Shown piece after piece: positions 41,124 to 50,165 of a DNA stretch of 64,000 nucleotides (position 1 is its first letter; every line of letters starts with the position of its first letter). Location of the stretch: contig NZ_JASBRQ010000053.1 of assembly GCF_030149425.1 (NCBI RefSeq), forward strand, positions 91,005 to 155,004. The letters run 5' to 3'. A model generated the notes under the pieces. That model ran no database searches. It saw only the letters and a program-made list of their open reading frames with translations, and was not told the origin of the DNA. The stretch is from Maricaulis sp. Its GTDB lineage: Bacteria > Pseudomonadota > Alphaproteobacteria > Caulobacterales > Maricaulaceae. The translations under genes and the position numbers were made by a program.

Positions 41124-42584
41124 ATGGCAACCGCCTCCGCCACAGTACCGGCCCTCGTCTGGGTCGGACGAGACCTCCGGCTCCGGGACAATCCGGCGCT
41201 GTCGGCCGCGGTGCAATCGGGCCAACCCCTCATACTGGTTTATATTCATGAGGAGAACACGCCCTACCGTCTAACCCCGGGCGCGGCGAGTGGCTGGTGG
41301 CTGCATCGCTCGATCGAAAAGATGAGCGAGGCGGTCCGCGCACTGGGCGCGAAGCTGCATCTGATCCAGGGCGATGCAGAATATGTCCTGCCGCACCTGG
41401 CCCAGAAACACGCGATCAGCGATGTTTACTGGAACCAGATTACAGATCCCAAGATTGATGATCGCGACCGCCGCCTGGCCCAACGTCTGATGGAGATCGG
41501 GACCCAGCCGCGGGTCTTTCGCTCGATCACACTGCTCGACGCCGGCCAGGTCCTCAACAAGTCCGGACTGCCCTTCCGGGTCTTCACGCCTTTCTGGCGC
41601 ACGGCATCTACCACTATCCGTCCCACCCGGCTGGCCCCCGAACCCAAGCAGATCAATGATGCGGGCCTGGATATCGATGGCAGCGCCATTGAAGACTGGG
41701 GCCTCATCCCGTCCAATCCCAATTGGGCAGAAGAGTTTGATGAGCACTGGGTGCCCGGCGAACGCGGCGCGCAAACAGCGCTGGACCGCTTTGTTCACGA
41801 GGCCCTCAACGGTTACCCGGAGAACCGGGACCGGCCCGATATTATGGGCACCTCGCGGCTGTCACCCCACCTAGCGGCTGGCGAGATTTCCCCGCGGCAA
41901 ATCTGGATCGCTATCCGTGACGCCGAAGCGCGTGGAGCCTCAAGTGCTGCCGTGGAGAAATTCCTCGCCGAGCTCGGCTGGCGTGAGTTTTCCTATTATC
42001 TCTTCCATCATTTCGGGGATTTGCGGCGGAAGAATTTCAATTCGAAATTCGATAATTTTGCCTGGCGCGATGACCCTGCTGCCTTCAAGGCCTGGGCCCG
42101 CGGGCAGACCGGTATTCCTATGGTCGATGCCGGTATGCGCCAGCTCTGGCAAACCGGCTGGATGCATAATCGCGTCCGCATGATCGCCGCCTCATTCTTG
42201 GTGAAACATCTCGGCATTCACTGGCAGGACGGGATGCACTGGTTCGAGGACACGCTGGTTGATGCCGACCCGCTGGTCAATGCGACGAGCTGGCAGTGGG
42301 TCGCCGGGACAGGTGCCGACGCTGCCCCCTATTTCCGCATCTTCAACCCGGTCACACAGGGTGAGAAATTCGACCCGGATGGGGATTATGTGCGCCGCTG
42401 GGTGCCTGAACTTGCCGGTCTGCGCGGCAAGGACATCCACACGCCATCCGGGGCTCCACCGGCCATGCGATTATCTGCAGGGGTTGAGATCGGCGGGAAT
42501 TACCCTGCGCCAATCATTGATCTGAAGCAGCGGCGCCAGGCCGCCCTGGACGCCTTCGCCGCCATCAAGCAGAACGACGCCTAG
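41124..42584 (+). CDS. phrB: Deoxyribodipyrimidine photo-lyase
   Basis: LVWVGRDLRLRDNPALSAA; TSRLSPHLAAGEISPRQIW; GIPMVDAGMRQLWQTGWMHNRVRMIAASFLVKHL. Confidence 0.96.
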   Translation: MATASATVPALVWVGRDLRLRDNPALSAAVQSGQPLILVYIHEENTPYRLTPGAASGWWLHRSIEKMSEAVRALGAKLHLIQGDAEYVLPHLAQKHAISDVYWNQITDPKIDDRDRRLAQRLMEIGTQPRVFRSITLLDAGQVLNKSGLPFRVFTPFWRTASTTIRPTRLAPEPKQINDAGLDIDGSAIEDWGLIPSNPNWAEEFDEHWVPGERGAQTALDRFVHEALNGYPENRDRPDIMGTSRLSPHLAAGEISPRQIWIAIRDAEARGASSAAVEKFLAELGWREFSYYLFHHFGDLRRKNFNSKFDNFAWRDDPAAFKAWARGQTGIPMVDAGMRQLWQTGWMHNRVRMIAASFLVKHLGIHWQDGMHWFEDTLVDADPLVNATSWQWVAGTGADAAPYFRIFNPVTQGEKFDPDGDYVRRWVPELAGLRGKDIHTPSGAPPAMRLSAGVEIGGNYPAPIIDLKQRRQAALDAFAAIKQNDA

Positions 42585-43210
42585 GCGTCCTGCAGCACAT
42601 AGCTGATGCGTTGGCCCCGGGCCTCGAACTCACACCCGACCCAGCGGCCATCGGCGTCATACCAGAGATCCACCGTCACCGTGCCGGCCATGCGATAGCC
42701 GCGGGCCTCGACCGGACCGCTCGCGGTCTCGATAGTCCGCAAGCCCAGATCGGTCACCTCAACTGGCATGGGTTCACCGGTTTCGGTGTTCAGGATGGTC
42801 CGGGTCTCCGGCGTATATCCGCGCCAATGGCTTGACGGGATCATGTCACTCAGCATTTCACCCAGCGAAATCAATTCGCCGTCCGGACCGCGCTCGACAT
42901 CCACTTCCAGCCAGCCGCCATCCTTGAACGTCCGCGAGCGCATCAGCACCAGCTCATCATCGTCCCAGCGTTCGATCGCCTGGTGTTCATACCGGAACAC
43001 GGTGATGGGCCCGAGACGCACCGAAAGTTCAATCTCGATATCGACGTCGACATCGCCGTTGCCCAATGGCGTGAAGCGGACAATGTGCTCCCCAAAGGGA
43101 GACCCATTGCGATAAACGTCGAAACGGATGTCTTGTGCAGGGACGTCCGTTGCAAAGGCAGGCATTGCGCCCAAAATAAGGGTGGCGGGGAGGAGCAGTG
43201 TTTTGATCAT
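42581..43210 (-). CDS. Secreted hypothetical protein, DUF6134-like
   Basis: Signal peptide MIKTLLLPATLILGAMPAFA; RFDVYRNGSPFGEHIVRF...VDLWYDADGRWVGCEFEARGQRISYVL. Confidence 0.7.
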   Translation of the reverse strand: MIKTLLLPATLILGAMPAFATDVPAQDIRFDVYRNGSPFGEHIVRFTPLGNGDVDVDIEIELSVRLGPITVFRYEHQAIERWDDDELVLMRSRTFKDGGWLEVDVERGPDGELISLGEMLSDMIPSSHWRGYTPETRTILNTETGEPMPVEVTDLGLRTIETASGPVEARGYRMAGTVTVDLWYDADGRWVGCEFEARGQRISYVLQDA

Positions 43211-43306
43211 ACCCGCAATACGTGCCTATTATTGAACCGGATCACCTCAGACCCGAATTTCCTTCGGGCACCCATCCCATTTTTGCCCCTTACCCGCGAG
43301 GTCCCC

Positions 43307-44320
43307 ATGCCGCACGCCCGTTCGGTCATCGATCTGATTGGAAACACGCCGCTATTACGCCTGAACCGGGCATCCGATGAAACCGGCTGCGAAATCCTTG
43401 GGAAGGCTGAATTTCTCAACCCGGGCGGCTCGGTCAAAGACCGCGCAGCGCTGGGCATTATCCGCGCAGCCGAGGCCTCCGGGGCGCTCAAGCCCGGTGG
43501 CACGATTGTCGAGGGAACAGCCGGGAATACCGGTATCGGGCTTGCCATGGTCGGTGCAGCCCTGGGCTACAAGGTCGTCATCGTTTTCCCGCGCACCCAG
43601 TCCAAGGAGAAAAAGGATGCGATCCGGCTCTTGGGCGCCGAGCTGATCGAGGTGGACGCGGTCCCTTACAAGAACCCCAATCATTATGCCCGCTATTCCG
43701 GGACACTGGCCGCCGAACTCAATGAAAGCGAAGCCAATGGCGCGATCTGGGCGAACCAGTTCGATAATGTTGCCAACCGCGACTACCACGCCCAGACCAC
43801 CGCGATGGAAATCTGGGACCAGACCGGCGGCCAGATAGACGGGTTTGCCTGTGCTGTCGGCTCCGGCGGCACAATTGGCGGGGTCTCCAATGGCCTTAAG
43901 TCCAAGCGCGAGGAGATCCAGATTGGCCTGGCCGACCCTGGCGGCGCCGCGCTTTACGGCTATTACGCCAATGGCGAGCTCAAGGCTGAGGGCAATTCCA
44001 TCACCGAGGGGATCGGCCAGAGCCGTATTACCGCCAACCTGGAAGGCGTGAAAATCGATCGGGCCTACCGCATCAGCGATGAGGAAGCCCTGCCGATTAT
44101 TTTTGACCTGGTGCAGGAGGAAGGCCTGTGCCTAGGCGGATCGGCCGGGGTCAATATCGCCGGGGCCATGCGCCTCGCCCGGGATATGGGGCCCGGGCAC
44201 ACCATCGTCACTATTCTGTGCGATCACGGATCGCGCTATCAGTCCAAACTCTTCAATCCGGACTTCCTGCGCGAGAAGAACCTGCCGGTTCCGGCCTGGC
44301 TTGATGGGGCGAACGCATGA
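43307..44320 (+). CDS. cysK: Cysteine synthase A
   Basis: DLIGNTPLLRLNRASDETGCEILGKAEFLNPGGSVKDRAAL; GTAGNTGIGLAMV. Confidence 0.95.
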   Translation: MPHARSVIDLIGNTPLLRLNRASDETGCEILGKAEFLNPGGSVKDRAALGIIRAAEASGALKPGGTIVEGTAGNTGIGLAMVGAALGYKVVIVFPRTQSKEKKDAIRLLGAELIEVDAVPYKNPNHYARYSGTLAAELNESEANGAIWANQFDNVANRDYHAQTTAMEIWDQTGGQIDGFACAVGSGGTIGGVSNGLKSKREEIQIGLADPGGAALYGYYANGELKAEGNSITEGIGQSRITANLEGVKIDRAYRISDEEALPIIFDLVQEEGLCLGGSAGVNIAGAMRLARDMGPGHTIVTILCDHGSRYQSKLFNPDFLREKNLPVPAWLDGANA

Positions 44321-45471
44321 AAGACGCCACTCGCCTGACCCGCCTGGGCCGCGCCCATGGCGAACGCGGCCTGGTCAATGCTCCGGTCGAGCGCGCGTCG
44401 ACCATCCTGGCCCCGTCCGCCGGCGAGCTCTACAACGCACCGCCGGGACGCCCACATTATGGCCGGGTCGGGATGGCGACCCAGTCGGGATTGCGCGAAG
44501 CCCTTTGCGATCTTCAGGGCGGCCAGCATTGCGCCCTGACCAGTTCGGGCCTGCAGGCCAATGCGCTCGCCGTGCTCTCCGCTGTTGAAGCGGGCGGCAC
44601 AGTCTTGGCGGCTGACTGTATCTATGGCCCGGTCCGGGGCTTCCTGCTCCAGACCCTGAAGCGGTTTGGCGTTGAGGTCCGCTTCGTATCCTCGCGCGCT
44701 GGCGGGGATATCGAAGCCCAGCTCGACGACAGCGTTCAGGCCATCCTGCTGGAGAGCCCTGGCTCGCTGACCATGGAAATCCAGGACCTCGAAGCTATTG
44801 CCAGCATCGCCCGCGAGCATGGTGTCACCACCATCATCGATGATACCTGGAGCGCCGGCCTGACCATGAAACCGCTCGAGCTCGGCATTGATCTGGCCGC
44901 CCAGGCCCTGACCAAATATATCGGCGGACATTCCGACGTCATGCTGGGAGCAGTCGTCGCGGGTTCTGAACAGGCCGCCAAACGGCTGGCCGATACAGAG
45001 AGAACCCTGGGCATGTTCGCCAGTCCCGATGACGCCTTTCTGGTACTGCGCGGCCTGCGCACGCTCGAGATGCGGATGCAGAAAAGCGGAGCATCTGGGC
45101 TGCAGATCGCCGACTGGCTCGCAACGCGTCCGGAAATTGGCCGCATCTATCACCCCGCCCGGCCCGATCACGAAGATCATGAGCGCTATAAGCGATGGTT
45201 CACCGGACCGGCGGGCCTGTTCTCTTTTGAACTTCTGGTCGATGATGTGCCGCGGGCGGAACACTTCATGGATCAGCTCAAACTCTTTGGTATCGGCTAT
45301 TCCTGGGGCGGGTATGAGAGCCTCATCATCCATTGCGATCCGCAGCTGCGGCGCAGTGCCGGGGATGGCGTCCATTCCGGGACATTGATGCGCCTGGCCG
45401 TCGGCCTGGAAGACCCGGAAGATTTGATCGGTGATCTGGAGCGAGGATTGGCCGCGATCAGCGTGGGCTGA
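44317..45471 (+). CDS. metC: Cystathionine beta-lyase
   Basis: PLP-dependent Cys/Met family: QALTKYIGGHSDVMLGAV; YSWGGYESLIIH. Confidence 0.93.
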   Translation: MKDATRLTRLGRAHGERGLVNAPVERASTILAPSAGELYNAPPGRPHYGRVGMATQSGLREALCDLQGGQHCALTSSGLQANALAVLSAVEAGGTVLAADCIYGPVRGFLLQTLKRFGVEVRFVSSRAGGDIEAQLDDSVQAILLESPGSLTMEIQDLEAIASIAREHGVTTIIDDTWSAGLTMKPLELGIDLAAQALTKYIGGHSDVMLGAVVAGSEQAAKRLADTERTLGMFASPDDAFLVLRGLRTLEMRMQKSGASGLQIADWLATRPEIGRIYHPARPDHEDHERYKRWFTGPAGLFSFELLVDDVPRAEHFMDQLKLFGIGYSWGGYESLIIHCDPQLRRSAGDGVHSGTLMRLAVGLEDPEDLIGDLERGLAAISVG

Positions 45472-45520
45472 GCCAATAGGACGCAAAATCGTCGCAGCAT
45501 GGCGTCCAAGTTCAGGAGAA

Positions 45521-45597
45521 TGGCGCCTCCGGCAGGACTCGAACCTGCAACCATCCGCTTAGAAGGCGGGTGCTCTATCCGGTTGAGCTACGGAGGC
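45521..45597 (-). tRNA. tRNA-Arg(TCT), CCA encoded
   Basis: Cloverleaf read on minus strand GCCTCCGTAGCTCAACCGGATAGAGC...CTTCTAA...GCAGGTTCGAGTCCTGCCGGAGGCGCCA. Confidence 0.95.
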
Positions 45598-45621
45598 TGA
45601 GCGCCGGGCCGGCAGGCTGGT

Positions 45622-45927
45622 CTAGTGCGACCAGGGCTGTTTGCGATCGGCGGAGAAATTCGCCGCGTAGGACTTCTCGTAGCGCTTGGCCGCTTGCGGT
45701 TCGGAAACCTGGAAAGGAATGCCCTGGCGCTTGGCGTAGGCCATCGCCTCTTCCTTGCTATCGAAATTGAGCTGGACCTGACTGCGCATGTCCGAGCTCG
45801 ACGTCCATCCCATCAAGGGATCGGGACGGCGGGCCATCTCCGGACGGAACTCCAGGATCCACTGCTTCGACTTCGCGCGACCGGACTGCATGGCGCTACG
45901 CGCCGGCCGATAGATTTTTGCAAACAT
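45622..45927 (-). CDS. ETC complex I subunit (NDUFS4-like accessory subunit)
   Basis: KIYRPARSAMQSGRAKSKQWILEFRPE...DPLMGWTSSSDMRSQVQLNFDSKEEAMAYAKRQGI. Confidence 0.93.
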   Translation of the reverse strand: MFAKIYRPARSAMQSGRAKSKQWILEFRPEMARRPDPLMGWTSSSDMRSQVQLNFDSKEEAMAYAKRQGIPFQVSEPQAAKRYEKSYAANFSADRKQPWSH

Positions 45928-45956
45928 CGATGTCTCCAATCCCAAGAGATTTGCGA

Positions 45957-46033
<77 letters not shown>

Positions 46034-46072
46034 TTATTGCCCTTATGGAAGCGGTCTTGCCCAATGGCAAGA

Positions 46073-46636
46073 CTAGGGCTCGTCCGTGACTGCTCCAGAC
46101 GCAGTTTCATCCACAGCATCCTCGGCTGTGGCGGTTTCCACATTATTGAAGAAGCGGTGGCGAACGATGGCCCCCGGGCCGATGCCGCGTTCAATTGATT
46201 GCCCGCCGGCCAGCTCAAGCACGCCGACAACAACATGGTCCGATGTCAGCGATCGGCGCGTCTGCGGCTGGGCATGGGCGATCACTTTCACAACCAGGCC
46301 ATCGCTGTCGATATAAATCATGTCGAGCGGGATGAGCGTGTTTTCCATCCACATCGAGGCGCGCTGAGCCGGCTCGTAGCGGAACAGCATGCCCGCATCG
46401 TCGGCCAGGCTGTCGCGATACATCAGGCCGCGCGCCAATTGCTCCTGGGTTTCGGCGATCTCTGCCGAAATCGTATGCGTTGCGCCACCGGTTTCAATGA
46501 TGACGGGTTCAGCCGCACCAAACACGACCTCGGCAATCTCGGTTGCAGGAATATCCGCAGCCGATTCGGCCGACGGTTCGGGCTGCGTGACGGCAGCGCC
46601 ACCGAGCAGCAGGGCAGAAAGAAGAAGGCTTTTCAT
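46073..46636 (-). CDS. DUF192 domain-containing secreted protein
   Basis: Signal peptide; LARGLMYRDSLADDAGMLFRYEPAQRASMWMENTLIPLDMIYIDSDGLVVKV. Confidence 0.88.
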   Translation of the reverse strand: MKSLLLSALLLGGAAVTQPEPSAESAADIPATEIAEVVFGAAEPVIIETGGATHTISAEIAETQEQLARGLMYRDSLADDAGMLFRYEPAQRASMWMENTLIPLDMIYIDSDGLVVKVIAHAQPQTRRSLTSDHVVVGVLELAGGQSIERGIGPGAIVRHRFFNNVETATAEDAVDETASGAVTDEP

Positions 46637-46712
46637 GAGCCGCAAGCTAGCCAAGCTCTGGAGCCGAGGCAATCACTCGACCCTGGAGCCCGGCGGGCTT
46701 GTGCAGTTGCAG

Positions 46713-47237
46713 CTAGACCGGCGCGCCGACCCGGATTTCGGCCGCCAGGGCCCCTTTGGGCCCCTCGACGCAACGGACCTGCACCACTTCTCCAGGCTGG
46801 ATTTCATCCACCCCTGCCCGGCGCAGTGTCGCGGCGTGGAGGAAGACATCTCCCTCAACCTCGTCACAGGTGACGAAACCATAACCGCGCAATGCGTCAA
46901 ACCATTTCACAATCGCACTGCAAAACGGGGCATTGATCCCGGCATTGGGATGGAAACGCCGTGGCCGGGCCGGAGCCTGCTCATCGCCACCGGTCATTTC
47001 GACGATTTCAATCGCCTGCCGACCTTTGTCGCCTTTGACAGCTTTGCAAATTACACTTGCGTTGGGCAGTGCGGGCCCCTGACCAAATCGTCGGAGACAA
47101 CTTGCATGGAGGAGGATGTCCCCCAATCCGTCAGTTGCGTCGATAAATCCATATCCGCGTGCAGGATCATACCATTTTACGCGGCCTTCGAGACGAACAA
47201 CCTCTGTGTCGTCGAATACTTCATGAGCCAGAACCAT
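46713..47237 (-). CDS. Protein with two cold-shock domains
   Basis: Two CSD blocks: GRVKWYDPARGYGFIDATDGLGDILLHAS and AIVKWFDALRGYGFVTCDEVEGDVFLHAA. Confidence 0.93.
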   Translation of the reverse strand: MVLAHEVFDDTEVVRLEGRVKWYDPARGYGFIDATDGLGDILLHASCLRRFGQGPALPNASVICKAVKGDKGRQAIEIVEMTGGDEQAPARPRRFHPNAGINAPFCSAIVKWFDALRGYGFVTCDEVEGDVFLHAATLRRAGVDEIQPGEVVQVRCVEGPKGALAAEIRVGAPV

Positions 47238-47241
47238 AACT

Positions 47242-47272
47242 TTTCGCTCGCATAGACAACCCTCGAGCGAAA
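47242..47272 (-). promoter_or_regulatory. 5'-leader hairpin TTTCGCTCG-N13-CGAGCGAAA just upstream of the cold-shock gene
   Basis: Perfect 9-bp inverted repeat ending 5 nt from the start codon. Confidence 0.5.
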
Positions 47273-47617
47273 GGTTTTACACAATTTCAAAAGTTAAGAG
47301 AAGGTAAATCACTCATTTGGTTGCTTTTCGCCTCCGCTACATGATGATACTGAAAGCCATTCGCAAGACAATTAACACAAGATATTGTGTTTAGGACGCG
47401 AACCGCCCGCAAGGAGATGGGTCTCTCATTACGTGGCGGTAATGTGTATTTTTCTCCTAAAAGGGGAATTAATTCTGTGGAAAACCGCCGTTTTTGACGT
47501 GTACAAAACACACAACTCCACCATTCCGTGTGGTTTCTGAGGGCAAATCAGACAAAAAGTGCGAGATTTTCAATGCGATTCGGGCGCTTTCATGACGCCA
47601 CCCATTGCAGCCTCACC

Positions 47618-48118
47618 TCAAAGGCGAGTCGCCAGCGCTTCCGCCTCTGCCAACCGGGCCACGGCCTTGGCACTGCGATAGATGGCGCTGTTAGAGCCGT
47701 GCTCGGAGCATTCCACTGATTCAACCCAGCACCGCCCCCCCGTCAGGCGTTGCAGGATCTCATCAGCCTTATGGAAGGTCATCTCGGCCATGCGCTCACA
47801 GCTGGTTCCGGATACGATACGAACCCGGGCAATACCGCGCTCGCCCAGCGCTTCCAGCGCTGCGCGCTCCGGATCGTCCTCGGCAACCAGCAGGGTGTGA
47901 TCGAACATTTCGTGCAACCAGTCGCGAATATGTCCGAAGCCGCCCTTGCCGAAATCCAGGACCCAACCGCGCTTGTCGAGCTGTTCAGCCGCAAAAACGA
48001 AGTGGAAGCCAAAGGAATAGCCGTGCAGCAGGTGGCAATCGCTATCCGCCGCCCATTGGCGAGAGGTGCAGGATAACCCGCGTTCATTGCCATAGGTCTT
48101 GGTAGAGAGATGCGCCAT
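47618..48118 (-). CDS. 6-carboxytetrahydropterin synthase-like (QueD/PTPS family, divergent)
   Basis: CHLLHGYSFGFHFVF, RGWVLDFG, FDHTLL, VESVECSEHGSNSAIY aligned by eye to QueD. Confidence 0.78.
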   Translation of the reverse strand: MAHLSTKTYGNERGLSCTSRQWAADSDCHLLHGYSFGFHFVFAAEQLDKRGWVLDFGKGGFGHIRDWLHEMFDHTLLVAEDDPERAALEALGERGIARVRIVSGTSCERMAEMTFHKADEILQRLTGGRCWVESVECSEHGSNSAIYRSAKAVARLAEAEALATRL

Positions 48119-48209
48119 ATCCAACCTGCGTCCTGTCAGAGCCATAGCCGCTGCGCTCGCGAAGCGCGGCCAGAGCGGACATAACATGGCTGGCTGAAAT
48201 TCGCATCGA

Positions 48210-48284
48210 TGGCAGTCCCTAGGGGAATCGAACCCCTCTTTCCAGGTTGAAAACCTGGCGTCCTAACCGATAGACGAAGGGACC
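48210..48284 (-). tRNA. tRNA-Glu(TTC), CCA encoded
   Basis: Minus strand GGTCCCTTCGTCTATCGGTTAGGACGCCAGGTTTTCAACCTGGAAAGAGGGGTTCGATTCCCCTAGGGACTGCCA. Confidence 0.96.
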
Positions 48285-48355
48285 GCATCGATGTGAGGCC
48301 GGTGATATAAAAAAGTTGTTCGGGCCTTGCAAGCGCTTGAGCTGAAAAAAGCACA

Positions 48356-50164
48356 TCAATTCGCAGGTGCGATGTCCTCGATTTGCAGTTGAACGCTCTC
48401 GCGGCCTTGCCAGGCATTGATTTTCAGCCGTCCGGCAATGTGCAGTCGCTGATCACTCGCCCGCAGCAAAGCCTCTCCTGCAGGCAGATCGGCGAGGCGG
48501 AAACCGATCGCAGCCACCCGGGCACCGTCGGATCCCTCGAGGCTGGCGCGAACATGGTCGCTGCCGACGCGCTTGGCATAGGTCACCCGGACATCGGGCA
48601 TGACAAAGCGCGGCTCCGGATTGCCCTGACCGAACGGCCCAAGGGTTTCGATACTGCGGCAAAGATCCAGCGTCGCCGCGGCTGGGCTCAAAATGCCGTC
48701 AATCCAGCGCGTGCGGGCGTCTTCCGCGGCCGCCAGCTCCGGCGCCAGCCGGGCATCGAGAAATTCAATCAGTGCATTAATCGCGTCCGGATTGACGGTG
48801 AGCCCGCCGGCCATGGCGTGTCCACCTCCGGAGAGCAGCAGACCGGCTTCGCGAGCGGCCGCGATGGCGCCGCCCAGATTGACACCCGGCACTGAGCGCC
48901 CCGATCCCTTGCCCACTGCAGGCTGGGCGTCGCGATCGATGCCAATGACGATGGACGGTTTGTCGAAGCGTTCCTTGATACGCCCGGCTACGACGCCGAT
49001 GACACCGGGGTGCCATCCCTCTCCTGCCGCGACCAGAACAGCGCGGTCAGCCCCCTGGCGTTCGACCTGGGCAATCGCGGCATCCAGCACCTCAGCCTCA
49101 ATGGCGCGCCGTTCCGTATTGGAGAGGTCAAGACGACGAGCGTGGCGGGTGGCATCCTCGCTGCTGTCGGTGGTCAATAGCTGCACGCCGAGATCGGCCT
49201 GACCAACACGGCCGCCGGCATTGATGCGCGGTCCGAGCAGAAAACCGGCGTGGTAGACACTGGCCGGCTCCGATATGCCGGCGATTTCAGCCAGGGCCGC
49301 CAGACCGGTCTGGTCCCAGCGACTCATCACTTTCAGGCCTTGCGCAACAATCGCCCGGTTGATGCCGGTCAAGGGCACAACGTCACAGACCGTTCCCAAG
49401 GCGGCCAGGTCGGCAAAGGCCAGCAAGTCGGGGGCATTGGATTGATCGATATGGCCACGGCGGCGGCCTTCGCGGTTAAGCGCGGCCAGCAGGATGTAGG
49501 TCACCCCGGCCGCGGCCATATGCCCGCAATCGGACTGATCGTCCGGTCGATTGGGATTGACCAGAGCCGCTGAAGGCGGAAATGCCCCGTCCATCAAATG
49601 GTGATCAACGACAATAACCTCGAGACCGATCCCGGCCGCTGCCTCCAGCGCGCTGTGCGCGGCCGCGCCGCAATCCACCGTAATGACGAGCTCTACCCCG
49701 TCCTGGTGCAGCCGCTCGAAAGCCGCGATGTTCGGCCCATAGCCTTCCTCGATCCGGTCCGGAACGTAATGGCGGGGCGCGGCGCCCTGCGTGCGCATCC
49801 AGCGGATCAACTGCGCCGCCGAGGTCGCCCCGTCGACATCATAATCGGCGAAAACAGCAATCGAACGCTTGGCCTCCAGCGCGTCCCACAGGAGGCTGGC
49901 GGCCTTGTCCATATCGGCAAAGCTGGACGGGTCGGGGAAATAGTCCTTCAGCCTGGGCGTCAGGAAGCGGGCCGCATCATCCGGCCCGATGCCCCGGGCG
50001 ACGATGAGGCGCGCCAACACATCCTCGATGCGCTGCTCGCGCACGATACGGCTGACATCATCTTCCGAACCGGTGCGCAGGCGCCAGGACTTCCCCAACA
50101 GGGAAGCAGAGACGCCCAATAGCGGGGCGTCCTGCGACTGGTCCATCTCGAGGGTGTCGTCCAC
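48356..50164 (-). CDS. recJ: Single-stranded-DNA-specific exonuclease RecJ
   Basis: IAVFADYDVDGATSAAQLIRWM, VDHHLMDGAFPPSAALVNPNRPDDQS, LLSGGGHAMAGGLTV. Confidence 0.96.
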   Translation of the reverse strand: MDDTLEMDQSQDAPLLGVSASLLGKSWRLRTGSEDDVSRIVREQRIEDVLARLIVARGIGPDDAARFLTPRLKDYFPDPSSFADMDKAASLLWDALEAKRSIAVFADYDVDGATSAAQLIRWMRTQGAAPRHYVPDRIEEGYGPNIAAFERLHQDGVELVITVDCGAAAHSALEAAAGIGLEVIVVDHHLMDGAFPPSAALVNPNRPDDQSDCGHMAAAGVTYILLAALNREGRRRGHIDQSNAPDLLAFADLAALGTVCDVVPLTGINRAIVAQGLKVMSRWDQTGLAALAEIAGISEPASVYHAGFLLGPRINAGGRVGQADLGVQLLTTDSSEDATRHARRLDLSNTERRAIEAEVLDAAIAQVERQGADRAVLVAAGEGWHPGVIGVVAGRIKERFDKPSIVIGIDRDAQPAVGKGSGRSVPGVNLGGAIAAAREAGLLLSGGGHAMAGGLTVNPDAINALIEFLDARLAPELAAAEDARTRWIDGILSPAAATLDLCRSIETLGPFGQGNPEPRFVMPDVRVTYAKRVGSDHVRASLEGSDGARVAAIGFRLADLPAGEALLRASDQRLHIAGRLKINAWQGRESVQLQIEDIAPAN

Positions 50165-50165
50165 C

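Noticed and set aside
44239-45486. 415-aa minus-strand ORF
   Set aside because: Antisense to metC; no domain.
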